From Piezodorus guildinii (lineage: Eukaryota; Arthropoda; Insecta; Hemiptera; Pentatomidae), in NCBI GenBank assembly GCA_023052935.1, contig CM041293.1, positions 55,974,725 to 56,038,724 on the forward strand: a DNA stretch of 64,000 bases. Reading direction: 5' to 3'. The notes under the pieces are model-generated. The model saw nothing but the letters and a program-made list of their open reading frames with translations. It searched no databases and had not been told where the DNA came from. The first letter of the stretch is position 1; each line of letters opens with the position of its first letter. The translations under genes and the position numbers were made by a program. Positions 46,646-59,315 of the stretch are shown piece by piece.

Positions 46646-46658
46646 AGTTTACGTTATC
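46646..46658 (+). repeat. 13-bp target-site duplication of RTE (right)
   Basis: AGTTTACGTTATC immediately after the (GATA)n tail; exact partner at 44304-44316. Confidence 0.85.
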
Positions 46659-46729
46659 GAGAATCAGATGGGGCAGTGGATACAGCTGAGAACCCTTAAC
46701 TCCCGGATCGAGATCGAGCCCGGCTGTGA

Positions 46730-47000
46730 CAGATCATTTACATATTCTGTTATATTGGCCATGTATCAATTCAGGGCCGAAAGATTAGAGGTGCGATCGG
46801 GTTTAAAACAGGGTGACTCCCTTTCACCTGTTTTGTTTAATATAGCTTTAGAATATGTCATAGAAAAGGTGATGTGTACCGAGAAAGGCTTAAATATAGG
46901 TGACAAGATTCCGGTTTTGGGGTATGCCGATGATTTGGTACTGCTAGGTGAAGACACGGAAACCATAACCTTCGGGTTCGGTAAGGCAATTATTATTATC
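46730..47000 (+). mobile_element. RTE LINE fragment (RT core plus tail)
   Basis: Encodes VRSGLKQGDSLSPVLFNIAL and LGYADDLVLLGED, the RT catalytic core, then jumps directly to AACCTTCGGGTTCGGTAAG and an ATT tail: the 3' end of the family at 63508-64000. So most of the C-terminal region is deleted. Confidence 0.75.
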
Positions 47001-47221
47001 AATTCAGGGTTCTCAGCTGACTCCAGCCTAATGGATATACACAGGATTTAGTTGAGAGACAGCCTCGTTGGAGCTAACCTCAAAATGTATTTCGATGTCC
47101 CTTGTTCAAGAAACACTTATTCCTTTTGAATAATTGAACCCTAAAACCTTCATAGACCGTGTTACAGTCTTACTTTTTATCTAATGACCGACCAGCTGAC
47201 CCGGCTGATAAATAAATAAAG

Positions 47222-47913
47222 ATAATATTTTTTATTAAATCTTTAGCTTTCCAACGGTGTATTATACGTCTATATGAAAAAATATTTTTGCTCTTTTCTC
47301 CTTTAGTTGAATATAGAATTCGTTCTATTTATACATTTACCTGTTTTTTTTATCAATGATCAATACTTTAGAGGAAGAAAATTGACAATATCGGCATTTA
47401 AGCCCTATCAGCCATCTTTCCTCTATGTCATTAAGATGATATGGTTAATCTTTTGGAATCTAAAAGATAAAAGGTACTTTAGAGGAAGAAAATTTAAAAT
47501 ATGGCCATTTAAGCCCTATCAGACTATTTAAATCAGAATGAAACCTACATGATATTAAAGATATTAAATTTTATTTCCATATTGCGAGTTTAATCAAAAT
47601 GTTATAGCCGTTTTTGAGCAAATCGTAAGAAGGTGCAAAATGCATGGTTTAATGTGGCTCTTCTAATTATCTGATTTTGATGAAAAAGTTGCTGTAGCAT
47701 CTCGGGCGTGTAGTTGTCTTAAATATGAAATTTCAGTATCGTACGGCTTTTGCGTTAGACTTACCACACACACACAGACCTTTTTGCGGGACATGGTCAT
47801 TTGGACCCAGGGGACCCTAAAACGTGTATTTCCGTTGAAAACTGGAATCCTAAAATTTTCACGATCGCAATACTTTCCCTTACTATATATTTCATATATA
47901 GGTAAGTGAAAGT
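47222..47913 (-). repeat. Family I repeat (copy 8)
   Basis: Reverse-oriented, ending in CACGATCGCAATACTTTCCC, TTACTATATATTTCATATAT and GGTAAGTGAAAGT. Contains a local duplication of the AAGGTACTTTAGAGGAAGAA block (about 47360 and 47470). Confidence 0.75.
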
Positions 47914-48176
47914 AAAATATACTTTGCATGTTGAGGAACTCGATTCTATGTTTGTCCTTTCTACATATTCTAATTATGACAATAATAATTTTTCCCGACT
48001 AGAAGATGATTAAAGTTGCGGTCAACGAGAAGAAACAGTAATACGAGAAAGTTATTGTAATCTGTATCCATGTATTGCCCATCATCAGTGTTGATTTTTA
48101 TTTTTTAGTACAACTGTCTCATTCCTTATTGGGAAGTAGTCTCCCATTTTGATAAAACATGTTATCTTATTTACAG

Positions 48177-48214
48177 ATTTAACTGTTACAAGAAGCTATG
48201 GCTACAGGCTCAAA
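48177..48214 (+). CDS. Gene C exon 1: 5'UTR end plus first 17 coding bases
   Basis: A TTATTTACAG acceptor ends at 48176; 21 nt of 5'UTR; ATG at 48198 encoding M-A-T-G-S and two bases of a Lys codon; GTAAGT donor at 48215. Phase 2, matching the RING exon. Same design as gene B exon 1. Confidence 0.65.
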
Positions 48215-51200
48215 GTAAGTTTTATTTTTTCTTTACTACCGGACACTTATGTTCATTTAGACTTTGATTTAAATTAACAGTTAAGAGCAACTTATATCGA
48301 ACTCAAGTTGGTTGGGGGCTGCGTTCACCAAGAATCACACCAAGTCTTTTCTCCATTTATATTAATGATCTACCAGATTCCATTCATCATTCCAGATGCC
48401 ATCTTCACGCCGATGATCTACAAATTTACTTCTCTTTCCGCCCTTCTGATCTCACAGAGGCATCCCTGTTAAAAACCTAGGAGTCACTTTTAATCAAAAC
48501 CTGTCCTGGAATAACCATGTATCTTAAATATCCCTAAAATCCATTTCCACACTCAAACAGCTCTATAGATTCCGTGAATCCTTACCTTTAAAAACCCGTC
48601 ATCTACTTGTTTCCTCGGTTTTTTTCCCTAATTTCGACTAAGGTTGCCTGATGTATGGAGGACTTACCGATGAACCGGGAACAGAATTGAAACGTCTTAT
48701 GAATTGTTTTATAAGATATATTTTTGGAGCCCGTAGACGTGACCATATCTCTGGGTGTTAAAGTGGCTGGGGAGTTGCTTTATCATTATGGTCGACGGCA
48801 ATATTTCCATGGTTCTTACCTATTCCAAGCTTTAAAAAATATAAAACCTTCCTACATAACTGAACTCCTCACCCTCCGCTTAGACATCCATTCATTAAAC
48901 ATCAGAACACAATCAATCAATATTTATACCCCATCACATAGAACTGTATCCTTTCACAAATCCTTTCTCGTTCGCTCCTCATTATTTTGGAATTCCTTGA
49001 CTATCTCTATCCATAAAACCGTCTTTCTTTCTACTTTCATACATCAACTCTTCCATTACCAACTCGAATCTTAATCTTCTGTTCCATTGTAAATATAGGT
49101 ATCTGTAGTGTAAATATGTGTATATTCAAGTGCGTGCTCCAAGTGTATACTCGTATAAGTATGCAAAGATATGTAGATGTATTAAATTTGTTGTTGTTTT
49201 TTATTTTAAAGTAACTGGACAATAGGCAATTTTTTTTTTCATTGTTCTTGTTCTAAGATGACTTGGTCCCAGAATAAAAAGTTTTGTTTTTCATTTCATT
49301 TCAAAAATACCAACTTGTTTTATTTATGGGCCGAAGTTTTAGCCTACGTTGTGGGCTTTCATCAGGGCTAAACAATAAACCAAGCAACCAATACAATTAA
49401 AATAAAATAATAATTTAAGTACAATAATACTATAAAAGTAATAAAATATGGAAACAAACATTAATAAATATAAAATGGAAAAAATTAAAGATAATTTAGG
49501 GGAAGAAAATTTTAAATATCGGCATTTAAGCCCTGTTGCACTATACCAATCACAATGAAACCTGCATCAAATTGAAGCCAATTTAATTTTGCACCGATAT
49601 AGCGAGTTTTATAAAAATCGTCAGAACGGTTTTTAAGAAAATCGTAAAAAAGTGCAAAATGCATGGTATAAAGTAGCTCTTCTGGTTAGCTTATTTTGAT
49701 GAAAATGTTATTGTAGCCTCTCGGGCATATTATTGTCTTAAATATGACATTTCAGTCTCATACGCCTTTTCGTTTTTGCGCTTGACTTATCATGGATATA
49801 ACACAGACAAACACATACAGACCTTTTTGCGGGTCTTGGTAATTTGGACTCTACGGTTATATAGATATTAACAAGCTGACAAGGCTTGTTTCAGCCTATA
49901 GTATATATTTTTTATCATGTGACAAAATATATTTTGATATGTGCAATATTTATGGAAATGATTAAAGGATCCTTGAAAATGGCAAAGGACGAAACGTAGA
50001 AGAGAAGAAATAGAAATAAAAGAATTTTTGAGTATAAAATGGATAGGTTTTATTTAAAAATAAAAGTTATTATTTTTATGAATTCTATACAAAAGTTATT
50101 TATCTTCGTTTTCGTATTCTACAAAGGATGCAATGGTTTTGTAATGACTAAAATGAGAAATAAATCGGCATTAATTGAGACGTTGATTTCCAAAAGGTAC
50201 TATATCCATTCTAGGACATTTTTCAGGAGGCGCGAAAATCACAAATTATTATATTATTAAATTAGCTAATTTGATTCTTTTCGCATTAAAGTCCAGAATT
50301 GTTTTTTTAGTATATTCATAACATCATATTAAAGATATGAAATGAGATGTTTTGGTATAATTTGGAACGAAATTAAATGTGTAATTATTTCCTTTAGAAA
50401 ATAATTATATTTCTAAATTGCGTTTATGAAGGGCTTGGGTGTTCATTAGATAAAATCAAATAGGATATTTAGATATAACTAATTGATGAGAATACAAATA
50501 TGTAAAAAAAATCAATTTTGTAAAAAATGTCCTTTAGTACTTTTTGGAAATCAACGTCTCAATTGTAGTTCCGTACTTTGTTGTACTTACATTTCTATTA
50601 TTTGAAATATTTAAATCCAATGAGGTCTTTAAAAAATCTTTTAAAGGCTTGGGACGTTTCTTATGAAAAGTCGATATTGAAATCTACACTCAAGATCATG
50701 GGTAATTTATCCAAGTTCCGTTTAAGCAAAACTGACCCTGCTGTTGTATATATAAGTAAATTTTCATTGATAAATTTAATTATTTTGTTTACACTATGAT
50801 TTGTTGAGATATAAATGGCAACTATTATGATGGGTAGTCCATTTTCTTCTCACATTTTGTAACACAAATTTCTGCAATAGGTGATTCATTAAAACTGTAT
50901 GATTGAGAATTCCTAAATGCTACATCCAATTTTGAAGTTATTATGTTTGTCTTGTCTATATTACTTTTATAAATGGCTACTCCTGCAGGTCGGCACTGAG
51001 GTCGTTTAAATTTAGTAATACAATAAGTCATGAGGTCGGGTTTGAGTGGGCAGGGAGTTTGGAATGAAAAGAGATATATCTGTAACGGGCCAAGTCTCCA
51101 ACAAATGGGATATTTAGGTCTTTATGGATGATTTTATTGGTAACAAAGTAAGAAGCATTGAGGATTTTTCTAAGGATTTTGGACTGCAAGGATTGGATGC

Positions 51201-52530
51201 GAGAGGTATTTGATGGTTTAGTAGACCCCATAGCTCAATGCCGTAGGTCCAAATAGGCCTGATAATTGTGATATAAATGAGTTTTTTTTAGTAAGTAGGA
51301 AGTTTTGAGCGTTTGTCAAGTAAGTGTTGTAGTAATCGGTAGCTACGAGCAGTTTCCTGTCGTTTCAGTCTAGTATGAGGATTCCATGTTAGGCGTTAGT
51401 CGAGGTGGAGTCCTAAGTACCGAATCTGTTGAACAGGAGCAATTAGGATATTGTTAAAGGATACGGTGGGGTAGGAGGTCATACGTTTACGACGCAGAGT
51501 GAAAGTAATTTTATGGGATTTTTTAGGATTTATTTTAATTCTCTAGTTTTGACACTATTCTTCAATGGCTGATAGATGGTTCTGTAGGATTTGTGAAGCA
51601 GCAACAGAATCATTATTCACAGATAACACACATGTGTCAGAAGTAAGAATAGTGCTTGGATGTAAGGGAATATCAGCTGTATACACCGTGTAGATGGTAG
51701 GCCTAGAATACTACTTGCGGTACACCGGCTGACTGAGTGAATACAGATGAGCAAGAAAGGTTATGGTTAACTTTAAAGTGATAACCTTTTAAATTCAGTT
51801 TTTAAGTCAGTGACAGATGTAGACTACCTTCGGCCCTTATGGAATGTGCGATTGTTATTTTTAGTTACAATGTGAAGCCCTTGATGCGCCTTACTCTCGA
51901 TAATGCAACGTATACTAATTATTGAGAATTTGTTTTTCATATTCATAAACAACTTTATCAAAAGATACTCCTTGTGAATTGTTACTGCGCATGTCGACAC
52001 TGGCACGAAAATTATTACGTTTGGCGTTTATAGTTTAATTGCTACTTAGCTGTATGATACATGATCTTCTAGCGATTGGAATAGCATTCTTACAAGTTTT
52101 GTGATCCACCATATATCCCGAAATTTTGGCTCCGAATTTTCTTTCAACTTCTTTTGCATTTATAAATATAATCCAAAATTTGCTAACTTCACCATCATCA
52201 TCATCATCTCATCATAATCATAATGGCATCGTTTGCTAATCCGTTTGAAATGTCGACAATAGCTATTAACATATAATATTTGCCTAACACAAATATTATT
52301 TCATAAGGCATTCCTTCTGTATCAATTGTCGATATTTTATGCAACTTTTGTTTCACCAACTTTCTTTTTCAACATTATGGAAACCCATGTACGTTTCATG
52401 TTATTACTTTCACTTACTATATATAGTAAGGGAAGTATTGCGATCGTGAAATTTTCGAATTCCAGTTTCAACGGAAATACACGTTTTAGGGTCCCTGAGT
52501 CCAAATAACCAAGTCCCACAAAAAGGTCTG

Positions 52531-52561
<31 letters not shown>

Positions 52562-54259
52562 TGTGTGTGTGTGGTAACTCCCGGGCGGAAACGGTAAGTC
52601 TATGAAACTGAAATTTCATATTTAAGACAACTATACGCCCGAGACGTGACAAAACTTTTTTCATCAAAATGAGCTTACCAGAAGAGGCACTTTATACCAT
52701 GCATTTTGCACCTCTCTTCGATTTTCTCGAAAACGGTTCCGACGATTTTGATTAAACTCGCTATATCCATGTAAAATTTAATGGCTTTAATATCATGTAG
52801 GTTTTATGTATATAAAAATTGTCTGACAGGGCTTAAATGACGAATTTTAAATTGTCTTCCCCTAAAGTGTCTTTAATTTTGTAGATTCAATAATAATAAC
52901 TAAATTATCTTGTTAACGCTGATGAAAAACAGGTAAATATATAAATTCGAAACCCAACTAAAGGAGAAAACAGAAAAAATATTTTTTTAATGCAATTTTT
53001 TGTTTTGAAATAAGAGCAGTAATATACATGTATGATATACCGTTGGAAAGCTAATGATTTTAGAAAAAATATTATCTCATACACAAGCTTTTAAAAGTTA
53101 ATAGAGAGTGATAAAATGAACTAAAACTAACTGATTATTTTAGATAATAAAATAAAAGATTTTTTAATAAACACATGTTTCTATATAAATTAAATTTAAT
53201 TAAATAGTTTCACGTATTTTTAACTCTAACTGTATTTGAAAATTCTTTCATTGATTTTACAAATCGATGTAAGTGAAAGTCGTGTGTTGCCCGCACCAGA
53301 TTTTTTTCATAATGTTTAATGTTCATCCGATCGAGCCTTTTACCTCAGAGCGTGACGAATCAGTCTCTCTCATAACCTACAAAAATCTGTGTGCGGTGCG
53401 CCAAAAAAAGTTTACATTTCAATAATGTGACTTGAAACTAATTAAAACTCAATGTGAGCCAAACCACACAGGTTTGGAACATTTGTTTTTACTAATTATT
53501 TTTTTTTCTAGAAAGTTAATCCAGGTGTATGTTGATTTGCTCAATCTCCTCGAATGCCCAGTTTGTTTCAAGTATGCTTCATCAAACGAAGCACCAATAA
53601 AAATTTGCATGAAAGGGCATTTCGTCTGCGGTGACTGCGTTTCTCAAAACTTTGTCTCCTGCCCTACCTGTAGGGGAGAGTATACAAATGTTCGCCCCAC
53701 AATTTTAGAACAGGTAAGTTGTTATTATTATTTTTTTTATGATATTTATTTTTACAAGTGGCAACAAGCCTCAGAATTTAAACATGCTGTGATATTATAC
53801 CGATTACATGTTACTCTTAAATATTTACTATAGGGGTTAATGGTCATAGTAGGCTAAGTTAGTTTTTGAAACATTAGGAAAAGTCTAAAAAAAAAAAAAA
53901 AAAAAATACAAAATAAAAAGGTACAGAGTAAAAAATAAATCATCAATTAGCATAATGTAAATAAAACAGGTAAGTAACAAACTGTTGATTTCATTTATGC
54001 ATACTGAACTAATAATTTTTTACATTTTCCAGTTAATTAAGTAATATGTGTTTGGTACGTTTATGTGTACAACGTTTCAGAGTAGTCTAGTCAAAGTCAC
54101 CAATTTTTTGGATTTTTTTTTCTAACCCTCCAAAATTTATTTTCAACTATTTACAACATATTTATACACTTATAACTATGTACATTTTTACAATTTTTAC
54201 ATAGTTATAAGTGTATAAATATGTTGTAAATAGTTGAAAATAAATTTTGGAGGGTTAGG

Positions 54260-54298
<39 letters not shown>

Positions 54299-57200
54299 AA
54301 AAATTTTTTTGGATGATTCGGTTGGCGGAATATGAAGAGAAAAATAATTTTTTGCCAGCGAGTATGTATATTTTTTGATCCATGTGAGTTGTAAATCAGA
54401 TAATTGGGATTTGAGTATATTTTACGATTTTCATACATGTGTTTTCAACCACCTTCATATTATTTATTTCATCTTATTACCTAAAAACAATATTTTTAAA
54501 AATAGAGAAAAATGTGTATAGTGTTTTAGAATCAGTAAAGCGCGATGAACAAGAAAAATATAAAACAAAAAAGGAAAAACAAATTGAAATCTTGCCCATA
54601 TATACGCACATAACTCAGTTATTTTTGAAGATAGAGAAAAAATATGCTAGTATTTTTTAACCAAAAAACTGCGAATAATTATTGTATATAAAAAGGGAAG
54701 AAAAAAAAATTGAAAAATACCAGATGAAAATGCATTCGTCCAATTTTCATCAATTTTGCCGCTCGAAATTTTTGATGAATTTTGACCAGTTATTCTCTAT
54801 CTTTTCGTAAATATAAAACCATAAATAAAAAACAATTTCGGGCAAATACTTTAAGTGTTGCAGCCGTTTTAAGTTAGCTCCTCGCCATTTAAGCCCTTTC
54901 AGACTAATTCAATCAGAATGGAACCTACATGATATTAAAGCCAAATAAATTTTACATCAATATAGCTAGTTTAATCAAAATCGTTCGAGCCGTTTTTTTT
55001 TTTTTTTTTAGAAAATCCTAAAAAGGTGCAAAATGAATGGTATAAAGTGTCTCTTTACTATGATGAAAAAGTTGCTGTAACATATCGGGCGTATGGTTGT
55101 CTTAAATATGAAATTTCAGTTTCCTACGGCTTTTAGTTTTTGCGTTAGACTTACCACACACAGAGATCTTTTTGCGGGACATGGTCATTTGCACTCAGGG
55201 GACTCTAAAACGTGAGTTTCCGCCGAAAACTGGAATTCGAAAATTTTCAAGATCGCAATACTTTCCCTTAATACATATATATTTCATATATGGGTAAGTG
55301 AAAATAAAAATAAATAATAATAATATTTATAAATTACACCCTGACTCATAACTAGGAAGATTGTTTCTAACATGTTCTACAATGATCGCCTGAAGTTGTG
55401 TGCACAAGGTTTATTTTATTATTATTTTTATGAAACATATAGAGAATCTATATCATGATTTTCTTTTGTCAATAATTTAAGTTAAATTTTGTGATGCCAC
55501 TTCATGCCAATGATTTTTAAACGTTTTTCTAGATCATCGAAGCTCTTGCATATCCTTGCAGAAAAGTTGGGTGCGGAACAATGTTGCCGATAAGGGATAT
55601 TCAGTCCCACGAGCTACAGTGTAATTGTCCAGATGATGAAGACATCACCTACGATAAAAACATGGTACAGTCGCAAAACTTACTCAAGAATATAGAGGAT
55701 AATTATTTGCCATTTTATTTGAAGCCAGATGATGTGAGTATATAAACAAAGTCTTATCAATAAAATTAACCATATTGTTCACAATTACAATTTAGAATAT
55801 AGAATTTTATTAATCCTTCACAGAGGGAAAAATCCTTCATTTTGCCGTCCTTCAAAGATAACGTTAATGGTGGTCCAGAACCTGTGCTAAGTCAGGCACT
55901 CGTTAAAGATACCCATCCAAATTAAACCTGGATAGGCAAAATTTATGCCTTCCACTTTAATACCTTCTGATAGCCACAGTAGCATAAAATGACGTTAAAT
56001 GAATAAAAATAACCTTTTATAAAAAAAAATATATTTATTGGTATTTTTTTTTTAAACGTCCTGACATCCTTGATATTTTCATTACTTCCCAAATCTCCTC
56101 CACCCAATCTACAATCAAATCCTTAGATGACCTCTCCTCTGATCATAGCCCGGTTCTGCTTCAACTGCATTCCAATCCTATTCATAAGCCTCCTTTACCT
56201 TTCCTGATTAAAGGACAAGTCAACTGGGACAATTTTCGATATGACTTAGAGAACAATCTGGACTTGAAAATTTTGTTAAAAACTAAACAAGACATAGACT
56301 CTGCCATTGAAGAACTTAACAAATCAATAGAAACTGCCATACAGACCAACACATTACAATATACAAACAGGAAGGCACAAGAAACCAACCTGCCATATTA
56401 TATTCGACTATTACTAACTGAAAAACGCCGAGCAAGAGCGAAGTGGCATCGAACACGATACCCTTCGGATAAAACCATTTACAATAAACTGACGAACAAA
56501 CTCAAGACAGAAATAAGAAAACTCAAAATTCAAAATTTTCAAAACTTCACAGAAAACTTAAGTACAACAGACAAATCATTATGGATAACAACCGCAAAAC
56601 TACTGAAATACAAAACCTTTAATCATCCACTCCTCACCGACTCAAAATCCTGGACAAGATCCGATGATGAAAAATCTCAGCTGTTCGGAGAACACCTTTC
56701 CAAAACGTTTGTCCCACACCCTGACATCCTTAATACAATCCATATCGACCGTGTTGAAGCAGAACTCACTGTTCCTCTCCAAATGACCCTTCCTCCTAAG
56801 GCCTTTCATCCATCAGAAGTCATCAACATAATTCAAAATTTACCTTCCAAAAAAGCTCCTGGCCATGATCTCATTACATCCCACATCCTAAAACAGCTCT
56901 CCAGAAAAGCCATATTATTCCTCACCTATATATATATAATGCTACTCTCCGTTCTACCTATTTTCCAGACCACTGGAAACTGTCCATTATCAAAATGATA
57001 CCTAAACCAAAAAAGCCTCTTGAATATCCATCCTCTTACCGTCCTATCTCCCTCTTGCCCATTCTGGGCAAAATTCTCGAAAAACTTCTCCTCAAACGTT
57101 TATACCCAATCCTCGAATCCAACCACGTGATTCCTGACCACCAGTTTGGATTTCGGACATCCCATTCCACTATACAACAGTGTCACCGTGTGGTGGATGT

Positions 57201-59269
57201 CATATCTTCCACATTGGAGCGCGGAAAGTATTGCACTGGAGCCTTTCTCGACGTGGAACAGGCTTTTGATCGAGTTTGGCATCCAGGTCTGCTATACAAG
57301 CTCCGTCAATTCCTCTCTCCAGCGTACTTCCTATTAATTCGTTCCTATCTCTCTGATAGAACCTTCAAAGTTAACCATAACCTTTGTTACTCATCCATAT
57401 TCACTCAATCAGCCGGTGTACCGCAAGGTAGTATCCTGGGTCCGATCCTTTACACGGTGTATACAGCTGATATTCCCTCCCATCCTTACTTCCTACGCCG
57501 ATGACACATGTGTGTTATCTGTGAATAATGATCCTGTTACTGCATCACAAATCCTACAGAACCATCTATCAGCCATTGAAGAATGGTGTCAAAACTGGAG
57601 AATCAAAATAAATCCTAATAAATCCCATCAAATCACCTTCACTCTACGTCGTAAGCCTATGACTTCCTGCCCCACCGTATCCTTTAACAATATCCTACTT
57701 ACTCCTGTTGAACAGATTCGGTACTTAGGACTCCACCTCGACAAACGCCTAACATGGAATCCTCATACTAGACTGAAACGACAGGAAACTGCTCGTAGAT
57801 ACAGATTACTACAACACTTACTTGACAAACGCTCAAAACTTCCTACTTACTACAAAAAACTCATTTATATCACAATTATCAGGCCTATTTGGACCTATGG
57901 CATTGAGCTATGGGGGTCTACTAAACCATCGAATTCCTCTCGCATCCAATCCTTGCAGTCCAAAATCCTTCGTAAAATCCTCTATGCTCCTAATAAAATC
58001 ATCCATAAAGACCTAAATATCCCATTAGTTGAAGACTTGGCCCGTTACAGATATACCTCTTTTCATTCCAAACTCCCTGCCCACTCAAACCCGCTTATCC
58101 GTGACCTCTCCTCCATATCTATTCCCGACAACCCACCGAGGCGCCTTAAAAGAAGATGGCCAAGAGACCTTCTAACATAAGACATTGGAGTGCTACCAAT
58201 GGGTAGTTTCTTCTCAGGACTATCATGTGTACTAATCATATATAAAGCCTATTTACTTGTTGTATTTATTTAATGCAGTTGTAAATTTCTTAAAATAAAT
58301 AAATAAAAAAAAAAAAAATTGGTTTTTTCAACTGTACAATAAAATACATTTAGTAAATGAGATACAAAAAATACTGTCATGATTCACATGTAGGGATACT
58401 ATCCATAGGCAGCTCCCACCCAAAACAATAACCTAAAATTTAAAACTTATACAAGAAGGTTTTTATTCAAATACCCATAGAGATATCATACATTTTTCAT
58501 TATGTTCTGCAACACATCATACATCTTCTATTCTCTAAGTTCATAAAAATGGGCAATTTTTGATTGTAAATAGTAGGAATAAACACAAGCAATTACCTCA
58601 CTTATAATGCTAAATTTGTCTGTGAAGGTCGTGTGATTCTTATTAAAAGCCAGACTTCCCAAATATTTTACGTTATGGTAATTTAAAATTATTCTTCATT
58701 GACATCTCGCAAACCACCTGGACAAAAAAAAAATAAAATAAAAACTTGGCAAGTAAACAATTAAATTTTATTCTGATAAATTAAAATTCTACTGTAAATC
58801 GAGAATATGTTTAATTTTTTGTTTAAGTTAAAAGATAGATTGGTAACTTTACGAGCCTCCTGAAGCATTTTACCAAGAAAATTATTCCTTTATTGATAAA
58901 CACCATTCTAAAACAATGATTTTATATACGAGGGAAGCATTTCTCAGCAGGTTTCAGGAATTTAATAACATCAGAGCAACTTTAGCTTTTGTCAAAAATC
59001 CTCTTAATGCTACGATAAACGAGTTGAAATGTTCTCCTTTTGTAATTGACATCGGTGGCTTTGAAATCCAATTGCTTGATTTAAAAAGCAAGAAGAAATG
59101 GCGCTTTAAATTTGAACGTCTTTGTGTTGGATTGGAAATATTGGAGAAGAATCAATGTGACCTCAGTTCACATTTGTTAGTTCATGATCATTTTCAACGC
59201 TTGGAATATCATTCCTGACTCTTAAGATCAGCTGAAAAAGCTCACGTTTGCTGTTCTCTCCCTTTTCGG

Positions 59270-59315
<46 letters not shown>

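Noticed and set aside
55821..55925. Open stretch after a CAG near 55823 as a next gene C exon
   Set aside because: It runs into a stop without a donor and does not match the phase or content of gene B exon 4; exon 59470-59530 fits better.
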